From Dactylorhiza incarnata (Eukaryota; Streptophyta; Magnoliopsida; Asparagales; Orchidaceae): 64,000 nt of DNA. Shown here piece by piece: positions 35,721-45,815 of this stretch; the first letter of the stretch is position 1, and every line of letters starts with the position of its first letter. The notes below the pieces were generated by a model. It saw nothing but the letters and a program-made list of their open reading frames with translations, was not told the DNA's origin and made no database searches. Both the position numbers and the translations under genes were made by a program. Location of the stretch: NCBI GenBank assembly GCA_033032865.1, contig JAWHQI010000999.1, forward strand, positions 77,501 to 141,500. The letters run 5' to 3'.

Positions 35721-36553
35721 TGTTTACCCGGAAAACCGCATCTCGGGTTGGACCATTCTCGGACCGGGCGAACTGCTGGGTCAGGCCGCTAGTTTCCAGG
35801 ATCAGTGGCTCTCAGTTCAAGGTAAGCCAGGCCAGGTGGTCTGACGTCATTTTCGGACCGCCCCCAAGGGTGAAGATCGTTAAGGGCCAGGGCAAAAAGG
35901 CTATCTGCGGTCTCAGGTAGGAGACCGCGTGGGTTGTGCCATAGAAACTCAAGGTTCAAGCACGGAGAACAAGCCGTGGTTTCAGATCAGAGACTATCCG
36001 GGTTGCCTCGTGAAGATCAGCCAAGCCATGTCCAGAAGGCAGACCGCGGTCTCAAGCCAGAGGCCGCTCGGTCTGCATCATTGACTTGGTCCCGGTATCT
36101 TCAGCCTCAGGTCAGACGGGTCGGAAGAGCAAGCCGCCAAGCCGCGCGGCTTCTTTCTTTTTCTTCTTTGTGCATCCCGTCACCGCCTGCCCATTTCTCC
36201 TGTACCCGGGCAGGTGGTAATTATATCCCTGCCCATTCCGGCAGGCCCCCAAGCCTATAAATAGGGTGCGGCACTATTCACAAGACACACACACTCGAAT
36301 CCAAGAGCTCGCTTGTCTGAGCTGCGGTCTCGAGTTTCCCGTCTTGCGAACTGTTTGACCGGCCGGCTTCTACTTTCCTGCACTTGTAACCGCTACTTTT
36401 CAATCAAAGGAAAGCCCGTCGCAGGAGTGGCATTTGCCATGGCGGGCGAAGTCTGGCCTCGACCGCTGCTAGCGGTCTGAATTCTCTAACCAAATAGTAA
36501 CCGATAATCCGCAACCCTCGATTTCTTTCGGAGGCGCACTTTTGAATCGAACA
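35721..36553 (+). repeat. Tat-C 5' LTR
   Basis: 833 bp, TGTTTACCCGG..GAATCGAACA. Same length as the 3' LTR at 56667-57499, with scattered substitutions. Includes a TATA box at 36256-36263 and palindrome GACCGCTGCTAGCGGTC near 36460-36480. Confidence 0.93.
36256..36263 (+). promoter_or_regulatory. LTR TATA box (Tat-C 5' LTR)
   Basis: TATAAATA after CCCAAGCC, same context as in the other LTRs. Confidence 0.75.
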
Positions 36554-36604
36554 GAAACATGCGACCTTCAGATCGCGGACTGTCAGCGAAATCTTTGGTT
36601 CAGA
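36554..36604 (+). promoter_or_regulatory. Leader between 5' LTR and gag; primer site not of standard TGG type
   Basis: The 51 bases after the LTR start GAAACATGCGACC and contain no TGG-initial match to a tRNA 3' end next to the LTR. The same leader follows the Tat-A and Tat-B LTRs (GAAACACGCGAC..). Its reverse complement resembles an internal tRNA stretch; see findings. Confidence 0.45.
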
Positions 36605-38652
36605 ATGTCAGACCGCCAGTTCCCTCCAAGAGACCGATCCGACCATAGCGATGACTCTTTGTGGGAAGCTTTGGAGCGAACAAAGAGAGAAGCCGACCAG
36701 GCCCAGAAAGCAACTGATCAGCGTCTCGACGCGATCAGTCAGGCTCTAACTCTATTAACCGAGCGGTTAGCCCCCAGCAGGCCGCGGCTAACCAGGCGGT
36801 AACTCCTGTCCTACCTCCTCCACCTCCATACCCATTTGCGCAAGTCGCCCATTCCTGACCACCACAAGAAGGTTCTGCGGATCAGCAGAATTTCTACCAA
36901 GAGGCCGCGCACTGTATGCCGGCTCGGGTCCTCGACTTCCAGGGGGCGGCTTCTCAGGCCGCTCACTTTTCCTATCCGCCTGAGGTCGCCGCCTACCAAT
37001 CCTACCCGGCTGGAGCCCCTGCCCGCTCCTATCAGGGGGCTTGTCCGCAAATGACCGCAGCAGAGATCCCCTACCACCCTGCTTTCCATCTGTACGAGGA
37101 TACCGAGGAGAGTTCTCCCTTCACGGACGAAATCCGAGGAGAGCCGTCCCCAAATAACTTTCGAGAACCACGCCTGTCAACATATAGTGGGGAGTCCGAT
37201 CCGGCAATTCATCTCCAAGCATTTGAATCGGCTGTTGCTCTGAGGACCATCACCGATGCAACTAAGTGTAAGCTCCTGGTGACGTCCTTTGATGGACAAG
37301 CCAGAGAATGGTTTTATGGATTGCATCCTCGATCCATCAGATGTTTTGCGGAATTGCGCAGAGAATTTCTGCTTCGATTCTCTACCTCGAAAGAGAGGAA
37401 GAATGGTTCGGCAGCCCTATTTGAGATACGACAGCAAGAAAATGAAACATGGGCCCGCTTCGTAGACCGTTTCCAAAGGGAGATAATGGAGGTGCAAAAC
37501 GTCGATCCAGAGTTATATAGGGTCGCTTTGATGCATGGCCTTAGGGAGGGGCCGTTGAAATTTGAAGCTCAAATCAGGGAACCAAAGACATATCAAGAGA
37601 TGATTAGTCTGGCTAATAAGTTTATCAGGGGAAAAGACTAATCCAGGTTATGTTACCAAGTTGCTCAGCGACAATGACCAGTTTAATTCCGCATCAACCC
37701 ATCAGCAACGTTACAATCACCCATCTCGGCCTGATTTCGAACCTCGGGCTCAGAGGGGAAGGAATCTTAAGCCTAAGCAACCATTTCTCGGCCATCAATG
37801 GTTTCAAGATCAGAAACCGACGTTGGCCATCGCACCCACTCAACCCATGGGGGTTCCGCAAATAATGCCCGTGTATCTGCCGCAGTACATCGCACAACCA
37901 TCCCCAACTATCCCGTCCATCCGATATGATGAATCACAGGAGTCATTCACCCCTCTTAACGTCACCATGAACGAGGTCGTTCAGATTATCCAAAAGAGGC
38001 CTGACTTCAAGAGGCCCCCTCCTTTGAAATCGGAAGTTCGCAATCGGAACCCAAACCTTTATTGTGAATATCACAAAGAGGAGGGGCATCAGACTGAGGA
38101 TTGTCGGGCCCTCCGGTGGTTGATAGAAAAACTCCTGAAAGAGGGGAAGCTCCGAGGGTTGATTCGGTAAGAAACCCCGGTTGAACCACGAGCCGAGAAG
38201 AAGAAGGAAGCGATCGAAGTGACCTGGGAGTGTGCTGATGTAGAAGAGGCAGGTTGTTATGGGGATATACATCCTGCAACCGAATGTATAGAGGTGAATG
38301 ATGTTGGCCCCCTTGGCAACGTCTATTGCATCCATGGTGGGGCAGGGGTAGAATCCTCTCGGAAATCTAGCATCGGGAGAGTTACAAAGCAAGAAGTGGC
38401 AGTCGCCTCCACTTCTGCTCCACAAAGGGCGGTCGTTACTTTCGGTCAAGAAGATCTTCCCCCAAATGCAAATCCTTTCGATGATGCAGTAGTAATAAAG
38501 GCGGTTATTGAGAACTACACCGTGCATAAAATTCTGATTGATACCGGCAGCTCGGTTAATCTCATTTTCCGCCAAACATTTGAAGCCCTTAAGACTGGAA
38601 AGTATTTGCTCTCCACAGAAGGACCCCTCTATGGCTTCTCGGGAGAGAAGAA
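36605..38652 (+). pseudogene. Tat-C gag and partial protease, decayed and cut by Tat-D
   Basis: Starts MSDRQFPPRD. It covers the gag N-terminus, gag domain (about 37160-37640), linker, CHHC knuckle (about 38050-38105) and protease with intact DTGSS (about 38540), ending at PLYGFSGEK where the Tat-D LTR begins. Breaks: a 1-base loss near 36770, a frameshift near 37635 and a stop TAA at 38168-38170. It is more diverged from Tat-A and Tat-B gag than those are from each other. Confidence 0.88.
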
Positions 38653-39497
38653 TGTTGAATCCGAGATCTCACCTCCGAGGGAAACCGGAGGCTGCGGGTT
38701 GCCGGTTACTTTTTGTGTAGAAGAATGAGACCGCTAGCAGCGGTCAAGGCCAGACTTCGCCCGCCGCGGCAAATGCCACTCTTGCGACGGGCTTTCCTTT
38801 GATTAGAAAAAAGTGGTTACAGCGGGCTGCAAGTGTAGAAAAAGAGAAGTCGGCCGGTCAGACAGTCCGCAAGACGTGAAACTCGAGACCGCAGCCCAAA
38901 CAAGCGAGCTCCTGGATTCGAGTGTGCCTATCTTGTGAACAGTGCCGCCCCCTATTTATAGGCTTGCGGGCCTGCCCGAATGGGCAGGGATAAAATAATC
39001 GCCTGCCCGGGTGTTGGAGAAACGGGCAGGCGGTGACGAGATGCACAGAGAAGAAAAAAGAAAGAAGCCGCGCGGCTTGGCGGCTTGCTCTTCCGACCTG
39101 TCTGACTTGAGGCTGGAGATACCGGGACCAAGTCAATGATTCAGACCGGGCGGTCTCTGGCTTGAGACCGCGGTCTGTCTTCTGGACATGTCTTGGCTGA
39201 TCTTCAGAAGGTAACCCGGGTGGTCTCTGATCTGAAACTGCGGCTTGTTCTTCCGGGTTTGAATCTTGAATCTCTATGGCAGTACCCGCGCGGCCTCCTT
39301 CCTGAGACCGCGGATAGCCTTCTTACTTTGGCCCTTGACGATCTTCACTCTTGGGGGCGGTCCGAAACTGACATCAGACCACCCGGCCTGGTTTACCTTG
39401 AGCTGAGAGCTACCGATCCTGGAACCCAGCGGCCTGACCCAGCCGTTCGCCCGGTCCGAGAGTGATCCAACCCGAGAAGCGGTTTTCTGGGTAAACA
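38653..39497 (-). repeat. Tat-D 3' LTR
   Basis: 845 bp; + strand reads TGTTGAATCC..GGGTAAACA, so it is reverse-oriented relative to the Tat-C LTRs. TATA box at 38953-38960. The partner 5' LTR is lost. Confidence 0.9.
38953..38960 (-). promoter_or_regulatory. LTR TATA box (Tat-D)
   Basis: TATAAATA on the minus strand in the usual LTR context. Confidence 0.7.
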
Positions 39498-39581
39498 TAA
39501 TCCCCGCATATTTTCAAATCTCAAGAGGATTTCGAAAATATAAACTTTAGCCGGGAGACCGCTCCGACTTGCCCTGAATTC

Positions 39582-39589
39582 TATAAGAG
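39582..39589 (+). promoter_or_regulatory. TATA-like box of antisense gene 1 (Tat-D)
   Basis: TATAAGAG 38 bases before the ATG at 39628; the Tat-C copy has TATAAAAG at the same place (56574-56581, minus strand). The bases between box and start (AGCCAGAGAACTCATTCTGC) are also kept. Confidence 0.55.
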
Positions 39590-39627
39590 AGCCAGAGAAC
39601 TCATTCTGCAGAGTTTTTTCCGAAATC

Positions 39628-41852
39628 ATGGGATATTGCTCGCCAGCTGCGGTTGGAACTTTTAAGACCGGTAATTCTTCGATCATGGATTTCCTAGACG
39701 CCGTGTTAGACCGCGTGGATCCCGCCGGAGATCAGAAGAAGGTGGAAGGTAAAAGGCGCGAATCGACTGAGGGGTCACAGAAGGAAAAAGAACAGCAGGA
39801 TAGGAAAGACCGGAAAAAGAGGAAACGGGCTGAGAAAGCCGCGGCTGATAATTCCAAGTCCGTAGTTGGCTCAACAATTCCCAAGACTCCTACGGAGCCC
39901 GCAGCGGACTGTTCGGGACCTCCCCCAGTGATCTTGGCCAACCGGCTGCTAGCCCGCTGAACAAAGGGGAGGCCGCCCCTTCTGGAAAAGTTGACTCCAA
40001 TAGCCCTTCGAAGAAGGTCGGTGAGGCCGACTCGTTTGACATGGAAATCACCCCATCCGGGAATCCCCATTTGCTAGTCAGAGACTTGGGGGAGGAGGCG
40101 GTTAATTCTCCAAGGCCGGGCGAACTGAGTGCCCCTTTGTCCGTGGATGACTACCCCAGTCCCCCCAAAGAGGTTAGCCCAGCTCCGGGTAAGAAAGAGA
40201 GGAAAAGGAAGAAGACCGGGTCAGTGACCGAGCGAATAACCAAGAGGGTCAAGAAACTAGCCTCCAAGGAAAGGGCGGCCTTTAAGAAACCGGCCGAATC
40301 CCTCCTCCAGACCAATTCGCGGTTAAAAGAAGAGCTTGGCCTAGCGACTCCTCCACCCGCTAAGGTAAATGACTCGCCTGCTACCCCTGATGCGAAACCG
40401 GGCGACCTGCCTCCGGACTCGGCGAGTAGCTTATCACTTAATGGGATCTTTCAGGATATGGATGAGCTGATGGGGCGAGATAAACTTCTTGACAGCCCGA
40501 AGTCTTCAAAGCGAACTGTTTCCACTACAGATAACACAGCCCATCCTGAGGAGACCGCTCGGACGGAGGTCGAGGAGCGGGAAGCTGCTGCCCGGACCGC
40601 CCTGGAGGTCGAAGAGCGAGAAGCTGCTGCCCAGACCGCCCTGGAGGTCGATGAGCGAGAAGCTGCAGCCCGGACCGCCCTGGAGGTCGAAGAGCGAGAA
40701 GCTGCTGCCCAGACCGCCCTGGAGGTCGAAGAGCGAGAAGCTGCTGCCCGGACCGCCCTGGAGGTCGAAAAAAGAGCGAGGGAACTCGGAGAAGTGTTGA
40801 TAATGCAGGCGGAGGTCCCCTCGGTGATGACCGGTGAGGAGATAATGATGGCGAAGAAGGAAGGAGCGGAGCGGGTTTTGGACAAGCCGCTGCGGCCTGA
40901 TCCTTTCGCACCAGGTAGGCCTCGCCGTAATAAATTACTGAACCCGCCGCCGAGCTTCTTTCCCTTAGCGGCCTGGTCCCCTTACGCTAGGCAGAAAACA
41001 GAGAGACTCTGGCATAAGCAACGTCGGAAGATGGACCCGGAACGGTCTAAGCGGCCTGTGCGCCCAGGCATTGATCTTATATTTATGTTCATTTTGTATG
41101 TTTATGGCATTGTATGCTCTTGCTTCTCATAACCCGAGCGGCCTCTTGCAGATAGCGAGGAGCAGATTGTGAAGCCGGGCGACCTTGAGGCCATCCTGCC
41201 TCCATTAGTCCCCCCAATATCAATCTGTGCGACGACTTCGCAAGAAAGGCCGCAACTGTTCGAGCGTCTCGAGGAGGATCTGGTAAATCTGAGGGCCCGC
41301 TTGAACGAGGTGGAAGACCGGGAGGCCGGTACTCGGATTGCTCTGGAGGCCGAGCGAATGGCGAGGGGGAAGGCTGAAGAGACGCTGAAGGCTCAGCTTG
41401 AAGCCGCGCGAGCTACGGTGGAGGCCGAGAAGAGAGCCAGGGTGGCGCAAGTCGCCACTCTGACCGCTCAGCTCGAGAAGGAGAAGAAAACATCGGCTAA
41501 GTTCGAGGAAGACTCGAAATACAACCAGGATAAATTCCTGCGGTTAACCAGGGAAGTCGTTGCGGGCCGGTGAGGTATGAATGATGGGATGCAGGTTGTT
41601 AGCCGCCCAGCTGTTGGGGCGGGCTCTAATACTCCCCCGGTTCGGGCGGCTGATCCTATGATTGATGAGGCCACTGCAACCCCCCGCATGATTCCCGCTA
41701 CGCGGGTTGAAAGGGATGCCGGGCGGCTTCATAGCACAATCAACCATCTCCATTATCATACCAGCCAGATTTATTCCCTTCTGAACACCACCAGCGACCA
41801 GGTCGCGCGACTTCAAAGAGAAGATGTTTCCCCGGAACACCGTCAGCCGTGA
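39628..41852 (+). pseudogene. Tat-D antisense gene 1: basic coiled-coil protein, broken
   Basis: Runs opposite to pol, just inside the 3' LTR. It starts MGYCSPAAVG with a Lys/Arg-rich segment (KDRKKRKRAEK). A frameshift near 39930 leads to a second frame from about 40041 with another basic cluster (KKERKRKKTG, RVKKLASKER). Five tandem copies of a 13-residue Glu/Ala heptad-like repeat follow (40566-40760), then, after a probable intron ending CTCTTGCAG at about 41151, a long coiled coil (KAEETLKAQLEAARATVEAE) and a conserved tail ending DVSPEHRQP. A CGA-to-TGA stop lies at 41571-41573. The donor of the probable intron is unclear: CCAG|GTAGGC near 40915 is one candidate, but sequence after it still looks coding. 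I recognise no named domain; nuclear location is a guess from the basic clusters. Confidence 0.65.
40566..40760 (+). repeat. 39-bp minisatellite inside antisense gene 1 (Tat-D)
   Basis: Five in-frame copies of a 39-bp unit encoding EVEEREAAARTAL and close variants. The corresponding Tat-C region near 55510-55590 has about one copy, so the expansion is specific to this copy or was lost in the other. Confidence 0.88.
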
Positions 41853-42203
41853 CCGGCTTTTGAGAACAATTTGTATTATGAATGCGGCCTGTTGATTCGG
41901 CCTTTGTTTAAACAATGCTTCTTTTTATTTTGTTTTTTATTTGAATAACCCGTGCGGGTTCTGGTTTAGCCGCTGTGTTTGTGTTCTGTTTCTTCTGTGC
42001 CTTATCAAAACTGATTTCAGGTCGCACGATCTGTGATGTATGCTCGCTTTGTTTCCTTTGCTTTTTTGCTTTTCTGGTGAATCTAACCATGCAGGCAATT
42101 GACCGCGCGGTTAGAAATGTATAGCCGTGGTATAATATTACTATTCGCATATCGCAAAAACCTATAAGTAGGGATTCTTCGAAGTCATTTTTACGATTTC
42201 CAG
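41853..42203 (+). other. Tat-D spacer between antisense genes 1 and 2
   Basis: AT-rich, no open frame shared with the Tat-C and Tat-B spacers. Holds TATAATATTACTATTCGC near 42130 and the TATA-like TATAAGTA at 42163-42170. Confidence 0.6.
42163..42170 (+). promoter_or_regulatory. TATA-like box of antisense gene 2 (Tat-D)
   Basis: TATAAGTA before GGGATTCTTCGAAGTC, 33 bases upstream of the ATG at 42204. Confidence 0.6.
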
Positions 42204-42919
42204 ATGGCGCGATCTAAGAACATGTCGCAGCGGCCTGTTAAGGTTAAAGACGTTCGAGCGGATGCGGCCTTAGCCTTTCATTCGGCGGACCACCCAGAGT
42301 GCCGACTCACCCAGAGCGAACTGGATGAATTCATCGCAAAACACATGGCAGGGAGTAACCTGCTCGCGCGACTTCCTTTGCGCGACGAGCGGATTAACTC
42401 TTCCAATCCGCACCAAATAGCCGTCCCGGTCGACCACTTCGAATATGGCTTCAAATTTCCGCTGCCACTTGAAGTCATAGCCATCTTCGACCATTACGGG
42501 GTTGTACCCGGCCAACTTCCACCGAACTCCATCGCCTCCATATACAGTTTTATATCCTACCTTCGGTTCGAGCGAACCAGTTTTTCCCTTGACCTTTTCA
42601 GGAAGTTCTTCTCGGTCCGGGCTGTCTCTGCCGTGGGGACTTCAACTTTCAGGGGGCACCTCTACTTTGGATGCCACGGACTGAAAATTGTCAACCTGGC
42701 GAACAAGGTCTCAGGACTGGTCGGAGCGGTTCGTAATGCTCGAAGGCAACTTCGGGCTATTGCAAACCAACCCGCAAGTTCGGGGGGAAGAGGCCTTCCA
42801 GATCCCCCAGGTTGGACAGATCGAGAAGGACACCTTCACGTTCCTCGAGAACGAGCGGTTGGACATCAACCATTACATCCCGCTGTTCTTAGAGCTAGAG
42901 GATGTCCTCCCTGAGCACA

Positions 42920-42991
42920 GTAAGTTCTTCTAGACCGCTTGCATATGACCGCGCGGACTGCTTTGTTTAAACTTCTTATCTCACCTTACAG
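42920..42991 (+). other. Putative intron 1 of antisense gene 2 (Tat-D)
   Basis: 72 bp, GTAAGTTCTTC..CTCACCTTACAG. Unspliced, the frame ends at a TAG twelve bases into the intron; spliced, it continues into exon 2. Confidence 0.78.
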
Positions 42992-43502
42992 CTGCCCGCA
43001 TCGTCCCTGCGAACAAGCCGGTCACTCCGGCCGGCCCGGTTTTGACCCAGAGGGAGAAAAGGCAGCGGCGAAACAGGTCGCCATCATCAGAGGAAGAGGT
43101 CCCGACGTCCTCTGATGAATATGAGCTCCTTCGTTCCTGCGGAAACCCGCCCGACCTGCAGGGCAACCCGACTGTCCTCTGGCATAGGATGGGAGCCGCA
43201 TCCGGGTGTCCACTACACTTCCCGCATGGGGGAGTGACAAAATTAACCGCCATGCGCTAGCCGCCGGGGCCGCTATGTATGGCCGAAAGACTTTGAAGAA
43301 ACTGAGGAAGACTCCGGAAGAAGAGCTTCCCCGGCTAGCGGCGCAAGCCGGCGCATGGGGGTTCGCGGCCAATCACTTCATGGCCTTGTCGCACAGGCGG
43401 CTGGTTTCTGTCCAGAAACTTCTAGAGAAGAAATACGACGAGCAGGTCGCGGAGAATGCGCGGCTTAAAGAAGAGAATGCGCGGCTTCAAGAAGTCGTGG
43501 CG

Positions 43503-43583
43503 GTGAGTTTGACAAACGATGACGCGGCTTCTTTTATTCAGACCGAGCGACCTGATTTATTATGTTTCTTTTCTTTTTTGCAG
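43503..43583 (+). other. Putative intron 2 of antisense gene 2 (Tat-D)
   Basis: 81 bp, GTGAGTTTG..TTCTTTTCTTTTTTGCAG, phase 0, with a strong pyrimidine tract. Length differs from Tat-B (72) and Tat-C (71) while flanking exons align without gaps. Confidence 0.75.
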
Positions 43584-44254
43584 AAACAATATGAGATGAC
43601 CAACCCGGCCTTCCAAGACGAGGTGTTGCCTCATGTGGTCCAAGGGATCAACAAAGCTTTGGGCCTTATGGAAGACCGGGGCGGTCTGTGCGAAGGTTTC
43701 GGGGGTACAACCATCTCCGACCTCTTCCCTGCCCTGAAGGTTCAGCTCGATGAGATCAGCCGAAGGCAGAAGGGAAAAGCCAAGGTAGGCGAGGAGGCTG
43801 AAGTCGATGAGGGCAGGGAGATCGTACTCCATCAAGGAGGTGATAGAAGTGGTGAAGCCGCTGAGGAGGTCGACGCGGATGATGATGCTGATGATGATGA
43901 GGAGGAGGACAGCTTGTCCTCCGTAACAACTGGCTCTGCTAGCAAGACCGGGCGGTCCAGTGGTAGCGATTCATCGGACTACTCTTCCATGTCAAGTGAA
44001 GGTTATTCGCCCGACGTTAATGTGGACTCGATTTCTCCTGTCAAGAAGAAGAAGAAGTCGGCAGAATAGTGTCTTTGTTTTTAACTTCATTTTTGTACAA
44101 TCGCCGGTCTTTATTTGTTAGCCGGGCGGTTAACTTTTTGTCGAAATATTTAAGAAATGAATGGAAATTTTACCTGTTTGATCGACCTTTTAGTATCACT
44201 TACTTGTGGCTGATGTCTTGTTTCTTTCCTTTCTTTTCACCTTTTGCTTTTTAT

Positions 44255-44935
44255 GATCTAGCCGTGCGGTTACTCTGATCTGAGCATAAGTGATGATTTG
44301 ATGATCTTGGACGACCTATATTCGAACCGTGTGATTACTCATTTAGGTCTCAGCACGTCTGATTCTTGATAATATGAACCATAACATATAGACTCATGCG
44401 ACTATAATATAGACCGGGCAGCTTCTTATCATTCAAATATATTTTATCCTTGCCGATGTAAATAACGAATCATAACTTTTTGTTTTAAGAAATAGTTCAA
44501 CTCGATCGATTGAAGAATAATCCGGGAGATCAGATATTTAGATCTTGAGATATCTGACCCAATTAACTGTAAGAGATATGTAATGCCCGCCCGGTTAGAA
44601 TACAAACCCGAGCAATATATTCAGATCCAGAAATATCCAATTCAAGAGAATGGAGGGATAGATAAACCCGACCGGTCAGAACACGATCCGGGCAATAATA
44701 TAATTAGCTCCATAAATGTCCAATTTATAATGGATGGATGAACCCGCCCGGTTAGATTATAATCCGGGCAGTCATATAATTGTCCATAAATGCCCAGCCT
44801 ATAAAAGATTGTCAGGACCGCCCGGTTAGAATACAACCCGGGCAACCATATAATTATCCAGAAATCCCCCAACTTATACACAATCAGACCGTTCGGTTTG
44901 AAAGTTCAGACCGCCCGATCTAGGTATCACAACCC
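44255..44935. repeat. Tat-D GC-stem repeats
   Basis: Degenerate roughly 65-80-bp repeats, each with a CCCGNCCGGTTAGAATAC block and a following CCGGGCA block in AT-rich sequence (for example near 44585, 44668, 44748 and 44818). Same family as 50860-51840. Confidence 0.65.
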
Positions 44936-45044
44936 TTTATTAGGGTAGAAGAACACCTGTACCTGCTTTAATAATACCTTCCCCGAATGGTTTCATACAA
45001 AAAACCACAAGAGATGAATACCTTCCTGTAAAGAAAAAAGGATA

Positions 45045-45465
45045 ATCTACAGGCTCAGATGACCAAGTGGGCAGGTGGGCCTTGGCGGCGAACATTGCTT
45101 TCCTCAAGTGGTCATAAGAGCTGTAGAAATAAAGAGAAATAAGTACAGACCCAGATGACCAAGTGGGCAGGTGGGCCTAGGCGGCGAACATTGCTTTCCT
45201 CAAGTGGTCATAAGGGCTGTAAGCGACTCGACTGCTCTCTTGCCTAGGGCTACAAGCCGAGTTGATCAATTGGGCAGGTGGGCCTAGGCGGCGAACATTG
45301 CTTTCCTCAGAGAGATCAACTCAGTTGTGGGTCCCGCTTAGGCATCGCTTGAGAGTACCTTGGAGTATTCGATAGTCACAGACTAAGATGATCAGTTGGG
45401 CAGGTGTGGTTATGCCGCGGGGGTTATACCGACATTGCTTTCCTCAGAAGGATCATCGAAGCTGT
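45045..45465 (-). repeat. Tat-D four-hairpin array
   Basis: Same four units and order as Tat-B 26631-27051. In unit 3 one arm reads GATCAACTCAG against CCGAGTTGATC; on the element sense strand this is a U.G pair, on the other strand a mismatch. Confidence 0.83.
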
Positions 45466-45815
45466 AATTATATCCCCCTCGGGGCATGATAGAGCCAACA
45501 TTCACCTAGACCTCCCTTGATGCAGGGGTGTGTCGGATATCAGCCGGGATCCAAGGTTCTGAAGACCACCGCACGGGAATTGGCAAGCTACCACTACACG
45601 TGTGCGAAAACTCCCCGCTACACATGATCTTCATGGTTTTACGCTAATGACTACAATCCGAGGGGGTTCGAGCAGAACATGGCGATGTCTCCGTGGTTCA
45701 GTGAGTTTGATATATGAGAAAATGCAGAAAAGAAACATCAGACATGGAGAAGTGTCAGTATGGAGCTTCTTATTTAAAATATCTCAAAAAACTGCAGAAA
45801 AGTAAGGAAGACATT
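45466..45815 (-). other. Tat-D conserved 3' region next to pol stop
   Basis: Counterpart of 27052-27400, with the same conserved blocks and no reading frame in common. Confidence 0.55.

Larger units (their letters stand above)
42204..44069 (+). pseudogene. Tat-D antisense gene 2: PF04195-like protein, frameshifted
   Basis: Same three-exon plan as at 23703-25554: exons 42204-42919, 42992-43502 and 43584-44069. Over intron 1, GAG CAC A joins CT GCC and gives EHTARIVPANKP in frame. PF04195-like part in exon 1 (YGFKFPLPLEVIAIFDHYGV, LFRKFFSVR), coiled-coil part across exons 2-3 (LEKKYDEQVAENARLKEENA), acidic and Ser-rich tail, terminal PVKKKKKSAE. A 1-base insertion near 42712 and a 1-base loss near 43188 break it. 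Unlike the Tat-B copy it has no stop before intron 1. Confidence 0.75.

Noticed and set aside
40915..41151. Firm call of a third intron, in antisense gene 1
   Set aside because: The acceptor is good in both copies, but the donor differs (GTAGGC versus GTAAGC) and the interval still reads like protein in part, so only a possibility is recorded.
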